NCBI RefSeq assembly: GCF_036336025.1
Contig: NZ_JAYKKE010000001.1
Coordinates: 563,790 to 627,789, forward strand
From: Stomatohabitans albus
GTDB taxonomy: Bacteria; Actinomycetota; Nitriliruptoria; Euzebyales; Euzebyaceae
Direction: 5' to 3'
DNA: 64,000 bases
The notes beneath the pieces are model-generated. The model saw only the letters and a list, made by a program, of their open reading frames with translations. It was not told the origin of the DNA and searched no databases. Both the position numbers and the translations under genes were made by a program. Shown here one piece after another: positions 34,877 through 43,345 of this stretch; position 1 is the stretch's first letter; every line of letters begins with the position of its first letter.

Positions 34877-36997
34877 CTAGGACCGAATACTTGGCGTTGG
34901 ACTGATGACCTGTTCACCACCGACAAGCGTGAGTGATGTTGCATTATGGGGAATACCAACGGTCGTTCCATCAGTCAACACCATCGTCGCATCGTGTCGG
35001 GCGCTCCACGCACCCGCTGCCAGCGCATCGGGGAAATTGGAGGCTGAAACGGCAACGACCTTACCCGAGTAGGGCAGCCTGGCGGCTAGTAAATAGGCTG
35101 TTTCTAGACGGTCCTGACCGATGATAGTCGTGGCATTCGGTGCAGCTTCACAGGCCGGGCCACCTACACAGATGCCCTCACCTACAAAGGGGTGGTTGGT
35201 ATCGACGAGTACAACCTTTCCACCCAGACGGGCAGCTGCTGACGACGCAACGAGCGCATCAGGAAAGTTTGACCCCGAAGCAATCAATGTTGGGCCAGGT
35301 TTAGGTGCAAGGCGGTCAATCATTTGATTAATCCGCTCAGCAGTTTCAAATCGGCTGGAGCCGGCGAGCCGTGTGAATGTGATCCCGTCTTCTGTTAGTG
35401 AGTTTTCTACTCCGTTGCCAATTGCGGCTAACCCACCAATGACATACACCTGCTTAACACCACTCGCGTTGAGCTGGGCACGTACAGCTGGCTCCAAACC
35501 ATCATCACCCTGGGCGGTGGTAAGTAGGATGCCGGTTCGGAGTACACCTGCCAGTGCACCACCGGCAAGACCATCGGCATAAGAACGACCCGTAGCCAGG
35601 ACCGCCACGGGAGCCTCTACCGTTTGGGCAAATAGCTTGATAGCCGTATCAACTCGGTTCTCTCCCGCGACCCGCGTTTGTTCAGCCGGTTCAACCGTGC
35701 GAGTGAACCGCTGCATAAATGGGATGGTATATCCATCACCATTCACCTGGGGGAATGCCGGTCCTGGCCGGTCACTAATGCGCCGTTCGGGGGAATCAGG
35801 CTGCGGTGATTGTGTCGGTGCTGGGGAAGGCGTTCTCGGCTGTTCAGCTACAGGCGGTGGCCCTTCAGGGCTGGGTTTCATAGTTGGTGGCACCGGCACG
35901 GGTGCAGGTGCCTGTACCGGTGGTTGTATCGGGTTTGGTTGCTCCGTTGGAGGTTGGGGCTGTACTGGCCCAGAAGGCGGTGAAGGTTGGGCATTCCCTG
36001 AAGATTGATCGCTAAAGAGATCTGGACGGGTACGGCGCAACCGAGCCTCTTCATGGGCTATCACATGTTCCCAGCCAGGTAGCTCCTCGCCATACGTTAT
36101 TGCCGGTGGTTCAGGCTGAGTGGTACCGCTATAGACGATATTGTTCGCCCAATCCAGCGTCTCACCTTCGAGGAGCACTGCTCCAGCTCCAGGAAATTCA
36201 ATTCTTGGCTGACCGGGTACTTCGAAATCCTCTGGTCCTGCGTACGATTCGACCGCTACTAAGCGTTCGTCATCTTCGGTCTCTGAGAACCAACCTCCGC
36301 CACTGTCACCAGAAGAAAGCTCGTAGAGATAGTTCAACTTGGCGTTGATATTAACTACACGGTGTTCTTGGCGTTCGATTTTTCGAATCATTTGGTAGTC
36401 AGGAAACGGCCCCCATATCGCAGAGGCAAATGGACGGTCCAACAACTCGCCGGGCCACGCATCATCCTGACGGATGGAATACATATAGCTTTTAATATTC
36501 TCAGCCGTACAACTCATCGAATAGTGATCAATATCCCGCTTACGTTCGGCAGCGATATTGCGGCCACACGCGCGAAAGGACATCCCAAGGGCCTTATTGG
36601 GCGTTTTAATTCCAAACTTCCGATATGCGATACCCGTATAGGTGCCAGGCGGCATAGTTAGTGCAGCCAAATCGCCTTCGCGGTACAGGTCAACACGAAT
36701 GGCGTCCGCACAGTGCAAACGAGCGGTGCAGACACGAACTGTTTCAGGATTGTCAACGGATAACTGTTTACCCATTTCAAAACAGTGAGCAGAGGTTAAT
36801 ACATGCTGGTCCGAGACCACGGTCCCAGAACACAACATGCCTCTGGAGTTGATATCGCCAACCGCTTGAATCTGGACATGCATCGTTTGGGTGTGATCAT
36901 CCCAGAACGGGTCTTTGCCCGCCGCCATCACGGGCGACGCAGTAGCTAAGAGCAATGCTCCCGCGCTGATGAGTCCACAAATCTGCCGTACTACCAT
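34877..36997 (-). CDS. Secreted trypsin-like serine protease with CWB2 repeats
   Basis: 706 aa from ATG 36997 (GGAG 5 bases upstream; GTG 37012 would add 5 residues). A signal peptide (to about ASPVMA) leads into an S1-type protease domain with His71 (TSAHC), Asp109 (EGDLAAL) and Ser232 (SSGDSGGGW). A Pro-rich linker (about 330-400) joins it to three CWB2 wall-binding repeats (about 435-706: RVAGENRVDTAIKLFA, VAVLATGRSYADGLAGG, VYVIGGLAAIGNG, RLAGSSRFETAERI, IASGSNFPDALVASSAA, VVAVSASNFPDALAAG). The enzyme should be displayed on the cell wall. Target proteins are unknown. Confidence 0.88.
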   Translation of the reverse strand: MVVRQICGLISAGALLLATASPVMAAGKDPFWDDHTQTMHVQIQAVGDINSRGMLCSGTVVSDQHVLTSAHCFEMGKQLSVDNPETVRVCTARLHCADAIRVDLYREGDLAALTMPPGTYTGIAYRKFGIKTPNKALGMSFRACGRNIAAERKRDIDHYSMSCTAENIKSYMYSIRQDDAWPGELLDRPFASAIWGPFPDYQMIRKIERQEHRVVNINAKLNYLYELSSGDSGGGWFSETEDDERLVAVESYAGPEDFEVPGQPRIEFPGAGAVLLEGETLDWANNIVYSGTTQPEPPAITYGEELPGWEHVIAHEEARLRRTRPDLFSDQSSGNAQPSPPSGPVQPQPPTEQPNPIQPPVQAPAPVPVPPTMKPSPEGPPPVAEQPRTPSPAPTQSPQPDSPERRISDRPGPAFPQVNGDGYTIPFMQRFTRTVEPAEQTRVAGENRVDTAIKLFAQTVEAPVAVLATGRSYADGLAGGALAGVLRTGILLTTAQGDDGLEPAVRAQLNASGVKQVYVIGGLAAIGNGVENSLTEDGITFTRLAGSSRFETAERINQMIDRLAPKPGPTLIASGSNFPDALVASSAAARLGGKVVLVDTNHPFVGEGICVGGPACEAAPNATTIIGQDRLETAYLLAARLPYSGKVVAVSASNFPDALAAGAWSARHDATMVLTDGTTVGIPHNATSLTLVGGEQVISPTPSIRS

Positions 36998-37376
36998 CAA
37001 TGCTCCATTCACGAAGGCGAAACGCCTATCAAACAGCTCCCATATCTACGGCGATTGTTCACAACAGCTAAAGGCTAAAAACCCAGGTCGTACCGAAAGC
37101 GCAACCCAACGTGCTCTCGATACCTCTGGCGGACATAGCGGCCAACAATGATGCCATTCCTCAGTACGAGGCTCATTGTCATCATTTCGTAAAACCTATT
37201 CACTAATACTAATCCTTAGGCAGACATAACATGAAAACTATTTAATAGAATCTTAAGTTACTTATAACTAAAGACTCCAAAACCCTTATTTTAGTTGATG
37301 AGTATCGGTTCTGTTGCTCTACTTGATGTATTCAGTTCACGAGCACGTTGCTCCCCACTTCAATTAAGGTCCGACT
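36998..37376. other. Intergenic region between divergent protease and lipoprotein genes
   Basis: About 380 bp. The half near the lipoprotein (37190-37300) is AT-rich and probably promoter-bearing. I see no convincing terminator, tRNA or repeat; a loose ATGATG/CATCAT inverted repeat spans 37148-37186. Confidence 0.5.
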
Positions 37377-38072
37377 ATGAATACACCATTTCGCCCCCAT
37401 CAAATCGCCATCCTACTAAGCGCACTTGCACTACTTGCAGGGTGCTCTGGAACCGACGATATCGCCACAACTACATACCAAGACAAAAGCGACGCCATTA
37501 CTTATCCCGACCAGATCGAAGATGATGCCATCACCTACCCCGACGACATCAAATCTGACGATGCCATCACCTACCCTGACGACATCAAATCCGATGACGC
37601 CATCACCTACCCCGATCGTGAACCAAAACCCAATCGGAAGGAAGGAGAGGATAAGGTGAACACCCACATCATTGTTGAAGGCAAAGACGATATGAACGCC
37701 GGTGAAGATGAGTTGCCGTTTGGATTTAATCCATCTGAAGTTAAAGACACCACAGCGGCAAAGAACTTGAAAGACGAGCACGCCTTGTCAATCGACACCC
37801 TTGTAGTTAAGCGCGACAACAAACTCCGGCTGATCTATATCGCTGGCGACGATAAATGCTATGGCCATCGACCTGTCGTAAAAGAGACGGACAAGGAGGT
37901 CATGGTTGGGCTTGTTGAGGGCCATCGAGAAGACGCACCAGAAGCATGCAGAGCTATCTTGATGGTAGAAGGTCAGAGCGTTGATCTCGAAAAGCCTGTC
38001 GGAGACCGAAAAGTTGTACTTCTGCCTGAAAAAGAAGTCTTAAAAGTAGACAAAGAAGTAAACGGTAAGTAA
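37377..38072 (+). CDS. Lipoprotein with AITYPD repeats
   Basis: 231 aa. A lipobox (ALLAGC, Cys23) marks it as a lipoprotein. Residues 40-80 hold four copies of AITYPD, spaced 11-12 residues, with the unit D-AITYPD-DIKSD, an acidic stalk. After a charged linker, the C-terminal domain (about 130-231) has two cysteines (DDKCYGHRP and PEACRAI) and the pattern V..T...V.V.LVEG....C.....E...VDLEKPVGDRKVV that I know from many actinobacterial lipoproteins of unknown function. It may be a surface binding domain on a repeat-variable stalk. Confidence 0.75.
   Translation: MNTPFRPHQIAILLSALALLAGCSGTDDIATTTYQDKSDAITYPDQIEDDAITYPDDIKSDDAITYPDDIKSDDAITYPDREPKPNRKEGEDKVNTHIIVEGKDDMNAGEDELPFGFNPSEVKDTTAAKNLKDEHALSIDTLVVKRDNKLRLIYIAGDDKCYGHRPVVKETDKEVMVGLVEGHREDAPEACRAILMVEGQSVDLEKPVGDRKVVLLPEKEVLKVDKEVNGK
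37491..37616 (+). repeat. Tandem 36-bp coding repeat
   Basis: Three near-identical 36-bp units plus a diverged first copy within the lipoprotein gene, each encoding DAITYPDDIKSD or similar. Third-position changes show the copies are not all recent. Copy number could vary by slippage without breaking the frame because the unit is a multiple of three. Confidence 0.85.
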
Positions 38073-38110
38073 ACCGTTTTCTCAACATTCTTTTGAATAC
38101 GGTAAACAAT

Positions 38111-38142
38111 ATATTGGCTGGCTATCAATAGTCAGCCAATAT
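38111..38142 (+). terminator. Hairpin after the lipoprotein gene
   Basis: ATATTGGCTG pairs with CAGCCAATAT around a 12-base loop, 39 bp after the stop. There is no strong T-run after it. Confidence 0.6.
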
Positions 38143-38161
38143 TAACGACTATTATTGATAT

Positions 38162-38178
38162 TAAGTATTAGATACTTA
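38162..38178. promoter_or_regulatory. 7-3-7 palindrome upstream of the osmolyte transporter operon
   Basis: TAAGTAT-TAG-ATACTTA, perfect 7-bp arms, about 150 bp before the ATPase start. Shape suits a dimeric repressor site; the regulator is unknown. Confidence 0.35.
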
Positions 38179-38324
38179 CCCATATATCATCTATTTTTGA
38201 CCTAATTCTTCCTACGTCTTCTCTGCCTCCAACGCCATTCAACAAGGCATAGCACTTCAGCAATACGCTATCTTACGGCCAATAGTGTCATGGCCTTATG
38301 GGCGTAGGCCGCTAAATTAAGAAC

Positions 38325-39137
38325 ATGATCACCTTCAATTCGGTCTCAAAGATCTACCCCAGCGGGGCTAAGGCAGTCGAGGATTTTTCACTGGAGATTT
38401 CCACGGGTGAAACGCTTGTACTTGTGGGGTCATCTGGTTCAGGCAAAACCACACTGCTTCGCATGATTAACCGGATGGAGGAACCAACCGAGGGTCAGGT
38501 ACTGATTAATGATGAAGATGTGAGTTCGCGTGATCCTGTAATCCTCAGGCGCAATATCGGGTATGTACCTCAAAATGCTGGGTTGATGCCTCATCAGACC
38601 GTTCTTGAGAACGTAGCGATCCTGCCCATCCTTCAGGGCTACCAGAAGAACGAATCCCGTGATAAGGCAGGAATGTACCTTGAAATGGTCGGTATTGACC
38701 AGTCCATGTGGAAGCGCTACCCCACCCAACTTTCTGGCGGTCAAGCACAACGGGTAGCCGTCGCCAGGGCACTAGCCTGCGAAGGTGACATCTTGTTAAT
38801 GGATGAACCCTTTGGTGCAGTTGACCCGATCGTGCGCCGAGAGCTTCAGGACCAAGTGAAGGTGCTCAAGGAGAAGCTTGACAAATCCATTGTGTTTGTC
38901 ACCCACGATATTGAAGAAGCGTTTTATTTGGGTACCCGTATCGTTATCTTGAAGAAAGGTGGCGAGGTCGCACAGGTAGGAACGCCACAAGAGATCTCTG
39001 AGCACCCGGAAGATGAATTCGTGAGCTCGTTTATCGGCGACTTCCACCATGAACGGATGCTTCACATTGTGAATGAGGATGGGCGCAACATCGTGGTTGA
39101 TGAGTCCGACCGTGCGATCGGGGTTATCAGCGAATGA
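38325..39137 (+). CDS. opuCA: Osmoprotectant ABC transporter ATPase (OpuCA/ProV type)
   Basis: 270-aa ATPase energising glycine betaine/choline/carnitine-type uptake. Walker A GSSGSGKTT, Q-loop YVPQNAGL, signature LSGGQAQR and Walker B ILLMDEPFGAVDP with VTHDIEEA switch are all intact. It ends soon after the ATPase domain and lacks the tandem CBS domains that many OpuCA/ProV proteins use to sense ionic strength. It overlaps the permease start by 4 bp (ATGA). Confidence 0.9.
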   Translation: MITFNSVSKIYPSGAKAVEDFSLEISTGETLVLVGSSGSGKTTLLRMINRMEEPTEGQVLINDEDVSSRDPVILRRNIGYVPQNAGLMPHQTVLENVAILPILQGYQKNESRDKAGMYLEMVGIDQSMWKRYPTQLSGGQAQRVAVARALACEGDILLMDEPFGAVDPIVRRELQDQVKVLKEKLDKSIVFVTHDIEEAFYLGTRIVILKKGGEVAQVGTPQEISEHPEDEFVSSFIGDFHHERMLHIVNEDGRNIVVDESDRAIGVISE

Positions 39138-39787
39138 ATTGGATACTCCAAAATCACGAGATGATTCTTGAGCTCCTTGTGCAGCACTTATTGCTGTCTA
39201 TCCCAGCGATTGTCTTGAGCTTTGTTATTGCTATTCCCATCGGTCGTATTGCGTTTAATTACCCAAAGATCGGTCGAGTGCTCACGAATATGGCGTCCCT
39301 GTTGTACACCATCCCCGCGCTGCCGCTACTTATTATCATTCCAATTCTTTTCGGGACATCCTTACGCTCCTACTCCACCGTCATTATCGCCCTGGTGGTG
39401 TACGGAGTAGCCCTTATGGCACGCTCTGCCACCGATGCCTTTGGTGCCGTTGATCCTCAACTCCGAGATACTGCACTTGCGATGGGGTATTCCAAAATGC
39501 GTATTTTCTGGCAGGTTGACCTTCCCTTGGCAGCCCCCCTTCTCCTCTCAGGCTTGAGGGTCGTAACGGTCTCAACCATTGCCCTCGTCACCATTGGTGC
39601 ACTTGTCGGTATTTCAAGTTTGGGGAGCCTCCTCACTGATGGCTTTCAACGTGGCATTGTCGTCGAGGTCCTGACCGGAACACTACTCACGATGGCCATT
39701 GCCCTAGTCCTTGATGTTTTGTTGGGAAGTTCAAGAGGGCTACTGTTGCCTTGGACCAAGGCAACCCCGGAATCAGCAGGTAACTGA
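39134..39787 (+). CDS. opuCB: Osmoprotectant ABC transporter permease
   Basis: 217-aa inner-membrane permease with about six helices and the EAA loop DPQLRDTALAMGYSKMRIFWQVDLPLAAPLLLSG that contacts the ATPase. OpuCB/ProW family, no fused substrate-binding domain. Overlaps the ATPase gene by 4 bp and is followed by the second permease after 1 bp. Confidence 0.9.
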   Translation: MNWILQNHEMILELLVQHLLLSIPAIVLSFVIAIPIGRIAFNYPKIGRVLTNMASLLYTIPALPLLIIIPILFGTSLRSYSTVIIALVVYGVALMARSATDAFGAVDPQLRDTALAMGYSKMRIFWQVDLPLAAPLLLSGLRVVTVSTIALVTIGALVGISSLGSLLTDGFQRGIVVEVLTGTLLTMAIALVLDVLLGSSRGLLLPWTKATPESAGN

Positions 39788-39788
39788 A

Positions 39789-40454
39789 ATGGATATTTTT
39801 TCAGAAGCCTTTCAGTGGCTCGGTCAAGCTTCATCATGGGTAGGCCCATCCGGTATTGGGATGCGGATTATCCAGCACCTAGGCGTCAGCCTCTTGGCCG
39901 TTGTCGTTGCACTTCTATTAATCGGCCCACTTGGCATGTGGTTAGGCCACCGGCGTAGTCCCGGTAAACTCATCTGGACCTTCACCGCAGCAGCCCGATC
40001 AGTACCCACCCTGGCATTGTTAACCCTCGTTGCATTGATGTTAGGTATCGGCTTGAAGGCTCCACTCATCGCCTTGATTGTGCTCGCAATCCCATCGATC
40101 TTGGCTGCAACTTACTCAGGCATTTGGGCGGTGGACGATCAAGTTATTGATGCCATGCGAGGCTCCGGGATGAATGAGCGCCAAATTCTTATGTTGGTAG
40201 AGATCCCTTTAGCCCTGCCGGTAATACTCGGTGGCATCAGGAACGCGATGCTGCAAGTCTTTTCCACCGCAACACTGGCTGCCTACACAGCCGATATCGG
40301 ACTCGGTCGTTACATCTTTGCTGGCCTTAAAGCCAAGGACTATCCACTTATGTTGGGTGGTGCGATCTTAGTGACGGTGTTAACCCTGACGATTGATATT
40401 GGGTTTGAGTTTTTACAGCAACGCTCAATCACTCGTGCGGTTCCCACCGATTAA
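39789..40454 (+). CDS. opuCD: Osmoprotectant ABC transporter second permease
   Basis: 221 aa from ATG 39789, one base after the previous stop. Six-helix ProW-like permease with EAA loop DDQVIDAMRGSGMNERQILMLVEIPLALPVILGG. The heterodimeric permease arrangement (two small permeases around one ATPase) matches the OpuB/OpuC type rather than ProU. Confidence 0.9.
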   Translation: MDIFSEAFQWLGQASSWVGPSGIGMRIIQHLGVSLLAVVVALLLIGPLGMWLGHRRSPGKLIWTFTAAARSVPTLALLTLVALMLGIGLKAPLIALIVLAIPSILAATYSGIWAVDDQVIDAMRGSGMNERQILMLVEIPLALPVILGGIRNAMLQVFSTATLAAYTADIGLGRYIFAGLKAKDYPLMLGGAILVTVLTLTIDIGFEFLQQRSITRAVPTD

Positions 40455-40526
40455 GGTAATCACCCTAGAATAGGTAAGTGCCATTCAGCCGGTAGTTCCG
40501 GTGCTATCCAACGAGAGGACTATCCC

Positions 40527-41462
40527 ATGCACCTATCCAAGCACGTCAAACTTCTTGGTGTACTCGCCCTATCTTCACTCGCACTTGCAGCTTGTTCAGG
40601 CGGTGACCCGCTCGCGAGTACGAGTGAAGGTGCATCGACTTCAACCGGAGACAGTGCGAATAATTCGCCGATTGTGGTTGGGTCTCAGGACTATTACTCC
40701 AACGAAATTATCGCAGAAATCTATGCTCAGGCATTGTCGGCAAAGGGTCTTGATGTCAAACGCGAATTTCGTATTGGGCAGCGTGAGGCCTATATCGGTG
40801 AGATTGAGTCAGGGAAGATTGACCTATTTCCCGAGTACAGCGGACCTCTCCTTCGGTATTGGGACAAAGAATCCACGGCAACAACTGCCGATGACGTACT
40901 AACGGCACTCAAAGCGACCACTCCACAGGGGCTGCAAGTATTGAGTATGGCGCCAGCCGCCGACCAGGATTCTTATACCGTCAGTAAAGCATTCGCGGAT
41001 AAATGGGGGCTCAAGAACCTCTCGGATATCACGAAGGTGACGGACCCAATCACTGTTGCGGCTAATTCGGAGCTCGAATCACGCCCATTTGGACCTAAGG
41101 GCTTGAAAGAAGCCACCGACGTTGAGGTGAAGTTCACGCCTATCGAAGATGGTGGTGGCCCGCTCACGGTGAAAGCACTCAAGGACGGTACCGTTCAGAT
41201 GGCGATCGTCTACACGGCGTCACCTTCACTCGCTGAAAATGACCTCGTCTCTCTCAACGACGATAAAGGGCTCTTCACCGCCTCAAATATTGTTGCCATC
41301 GGCAGTACTGACCTTCCCGAAGAAGCCGTGACAACCATTAATGAAATCAACAGCAAGCTCGAAACTGATCAGCTCATTCAAATGAACATGAAGAGCGTGA
41401 ATGACCAGCTCCCTGCAGACAAAATTGCTGAGGAATGGCTAAGCACGAATTACACAAACTGA
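40527..41462 (+). CDS. opuCC: Osmoprotectant-binding lipoprotein
   Basis: 311-aa substrate-binding protein: lipobox LALAAC (Cys23), a short Ser/Thr linker, then an OpuAC/ProX fold (PIVVGSQDYYSNEIIAEIYAQAL, GEIESGKIDLFPEYSG, PFGPKGLKE...). Members bind quaternary ammonium compounds through aromatic residues; the exact ligand cannot be told. Last gene of the operon, with a strong terminator 19 bp downstream. Confidence 0.92.
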   Translation: MHLSKHVKLLGVLALSSLALAACSGGDPLASTSEGASTSTGDSANNSPIVVGSQDYYSNEIIAEIYAQALSAKGLDVKREFRIGQREAYIGEIESGKIDLFPEYSGPLLRYWDKESTATTADDVLTALKATTPQGLQVLSMAPAADQDSYTVSKAFADKWGLKNLSDITKVTDPITVAANSELESRPFGPKGLKEATDVEVKFTPIEDGGGPLTVKALKDGTVQMAIVYTASPSLAENDLVSLNDDKGLFTASNIVAIGSTDLPEEAVTTINEINSKLETDQLIQMNMKSVNDQLPADKIAEEWLSTNYTN

Positions 41463-41480
41463 ACCTTGTTCCCTGCAAGA

Positions 41481-41512
41481 ACGACCGGCCCATGCCGGTC
41501 GTTTACTTTTTA
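41481..41512 (+). terminator. Terminator of the osmolyte transporter operon
   Basis: ACGACCGGC pairs with GCCGGTCGT over a 4-base loop, followed by TTACTTTTTTA-like T-rich sequence. Nearly the same hairpin recurs at 43159. Confidence 0.9.
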
Positions 41513-41612
41513 GGCTAGTTAATAAATACCTGGCCTAGATCATCAAAAATGCTCCCTGCATTCCGATTGAATCCTTAGAACTACTGGCTTTAATGTTTCT
41601 AAAGGTGCCACT

Positions 41613-43094
41613 ATGCCAATTTTCGGGCGTAAAAAAATTGAAGAGCTTACACAGAGCAACGCAGTCCTTACCCAACAAATATTTGCCCTCGAATCGCAGA
41701 ATCGTGTATTGCAGCAAGAACTAAACCGTATCAATCAACTTTTCTCTACTGTTGGTGGAGAGGGTGCGGACCAGGTCCGAGCAGCTGTTCAACAATTATA
41801 TCTTCAGCAAGAACAGCTGAAGTCTTCGTATGAATCGACCAAAACCTACGTAGAAACTGAAAAACAAAAAGCTCATGAAAGCCTACAGGGTTATATTAAT
41901 CAGATTGATCAGGAGGCAAGAAACTATCAATCCGTAAAAGAAAAAGAGCTTAGCAAGCTTCAAACAAAAGTGCTTAAATCAGAGGAAAGACTCAACCACC
42001 TTAAGGACGAATATAATCAAATAAAAATACTAATTGATGAACTTAATGAAGTCTATCTTATGACTTCAACCTACCTTGATGCCGGACTACTGGAGTACTC
42101 CAATCCTGCCGAATCATCCATCCAACTAAAAAGCCAATTATCAAGTATAAAAGACTACAAAAAACACTTAGTAAAAAGTAATATGGCAACAGTTGCCGCC
42201 AATCACTTCACCTACAACAACTCTTCTAAAAAAGGTAAAAAATTCATTAGCGATATGTCTAAAATGTGCTTACAGTCTTACAATGCAACAGTTGAGAACT
42301 GTATTTTAACGGTAAAGGCAGGAAAAGGTGATGCCGCTCGGAAACGTATTGATCGTGCACGTAGCCAAATAGCGCGACTAGGTGCAATGATCAATTTAAA
42401 TATCACAGATGAGTATCACAACCTTTGCCTCCAAGAACTTCATTTAACACTACAGTATCAAAATGCCAAGAAAGCTGAACAAGAGGCAAATCGGGAAGAG
42501 CGTAGACGCCTACGAGAGGAGCGAAAAGCTCAAGAAGAGTTCAAACGTGAACGCGAGAAGTTGTATAAGGAACAACAACACTACCTCTCTATTTTAGATC
42601 GTATTCAAACATCTGGTAATGAGCATGAGGCTCAAAAAATTAAAGACAAACTATCAGAAATTGGCCATGCGATTGAGCAGGTAGATTATCGAGCTGCCAA
42701 TATTCGAGCTGGGTATGTGTATGTTATTTCTAATATCGGTTCATTTGGTGATCGCATAGTTAAAATTGGGCTTATACGGCGATTAGACCCTATGGATCGC
42801 GTCCGCGAATTGTCCGATGCATCAGTACCGTTCAATTTCGATGTTCACGCACTATTCTTTACCGAAGATGCTGTTGGGGTAGAGACCGAACTTCATCACC
42901 ACTTTGCATCACGACGAGTGAACCTTATCAACAAGCGTCGAGAGTTTTTTGAAGTAACACCCGCCGAAGTAAAAGAAGTCCTTCTTTCTATCCAAGGGAA
43001 TCTTCTCGAGTTTGTTGAAGAGCCAGAGGCCGAACAGTATCGGCAATCCATTCAGGAGCGAACAAGACTTCAAAATTCTCAACCAGCTAGCTGA
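41613..43094 (+). CDS. Coiled-coil DUF4041 / GIY-YIG nuclease (SNIPE-like)
   Basis: 493 aa. Residues 5-130 and 285-345 are coiled coil (heptads rich in Glu/Gln/Lys, EEFKREREKLYKEQQ); the part between carries the DUF4041 pattern (LNEVYLMTSTYLDAGLLEY ... KKLVKSNMAT, CLQSYNATVENCILTVKAG). The C-terminal domain (367-455) is a Mug113/T5orf172-type GIY-YIG nuclease: GYVYVISN, IVKIGLIRRLDPMDRVREL (Arg389/390), a Glu in GVETELHHHF and NKRREFF. DUF4041 with GIY-YIG is the makeup of SNIPE, an anti-phage nuclease that acts on incoming DNA at the membrane; this copy has no N-terminal membrane helix. Composition is AT-rich against its flanks. Confidence 0.85.
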   Translation: MPIFGRKKIEELTQSNAVLTQQIFALESQNRVLQQELNRINQLFSTVGGEGADQVRAAVQQLYLQQEQLKSSYESTKTYVETEKQKAHESLQGYINQIDQEARNYQSVKEKELSKLQTKVLKSEERLNHLKDEYNQIKILIDELNEVYLMTSTYLDAGLLEYSNPAESSIQLKSQLSSIKDYKKHLVKSNMATVAANHFTYNNSSKKGKKFISDMSKMCLQSYNATVENCILTVKAGKGDAARKRIDRARSQIARLGAMINLNITDEYHNLCLQELHLTLQYQNAKKAEQEANREERRRLREERKAQEEFKREREKLYKEQQHYLSILDRIQTSGNEHEAQKIKDKLSEIGHAIEQVDYRAANIRAGYVYVISNIGSFGDRIVKIGLIRRLDPMDRVRELSDASVPFNFDVHALFFTEDAVGVETELHHHFASRRVNLINKRREFFEVTPAEVKEVLLSIQGNLLEFVEEPEAEQYRQSIQERTRLQNSQPAS

Positions 43095-43158
43095 CTAGCT
43101 TTGACCATCGACCAGCCCCTGAGGCATGAATGGACCACTACATCCAATGTCTTACTCA

Positions 43159-43190
43159 AACGACCGGCCTTTTCCGGTCGTTCTTACTGT
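43159..43190 (+). terminator. Terminator after the DUF4041 gene, repeat of the one before it
   Basis: AACGACCGG pairs with CCGGTCGTT over a 6-base loop, followed by CTTACT. The arms and the trailing TTACT match the terminator at 41481, so the nuclease gene is bracketed by the same hairpin. Confidence 0.8.
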
Positions 43191-43270
43191 GGGTATGGAC
43201 CCATTACGCGAGCGGTATCATGCCTAAGGGTTGAGCACATCGTCCATCTACAAAAAAACCGATGAAAAAA

Positions 43271-43287
43271 CTACGTACTATACGTAG
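43271..43287. promoter_or_regulatory. 7-3-7 palindrome upstream of the subtilase
   Basis: CTACGTA-CTA-TACGTAG, perfect arms, about 60 bp before the subtilase start and so near its likely promoter. Possible repressor site; no adjacent regulator. Confidence 0.4.
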
Positions 43288-43345
43288 AAATAAATCACCC
43301 TTAGCTAGGCTTAAGCACTTAGAGTGATATTCCGTCACTCTGGGC

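Noticed and set aside
34771-34971. 66-codon minus-strand frame after the CWB2 protease
   Set aside because: It overlaps the 3' end of the protease in another frame and has no protein-like features.
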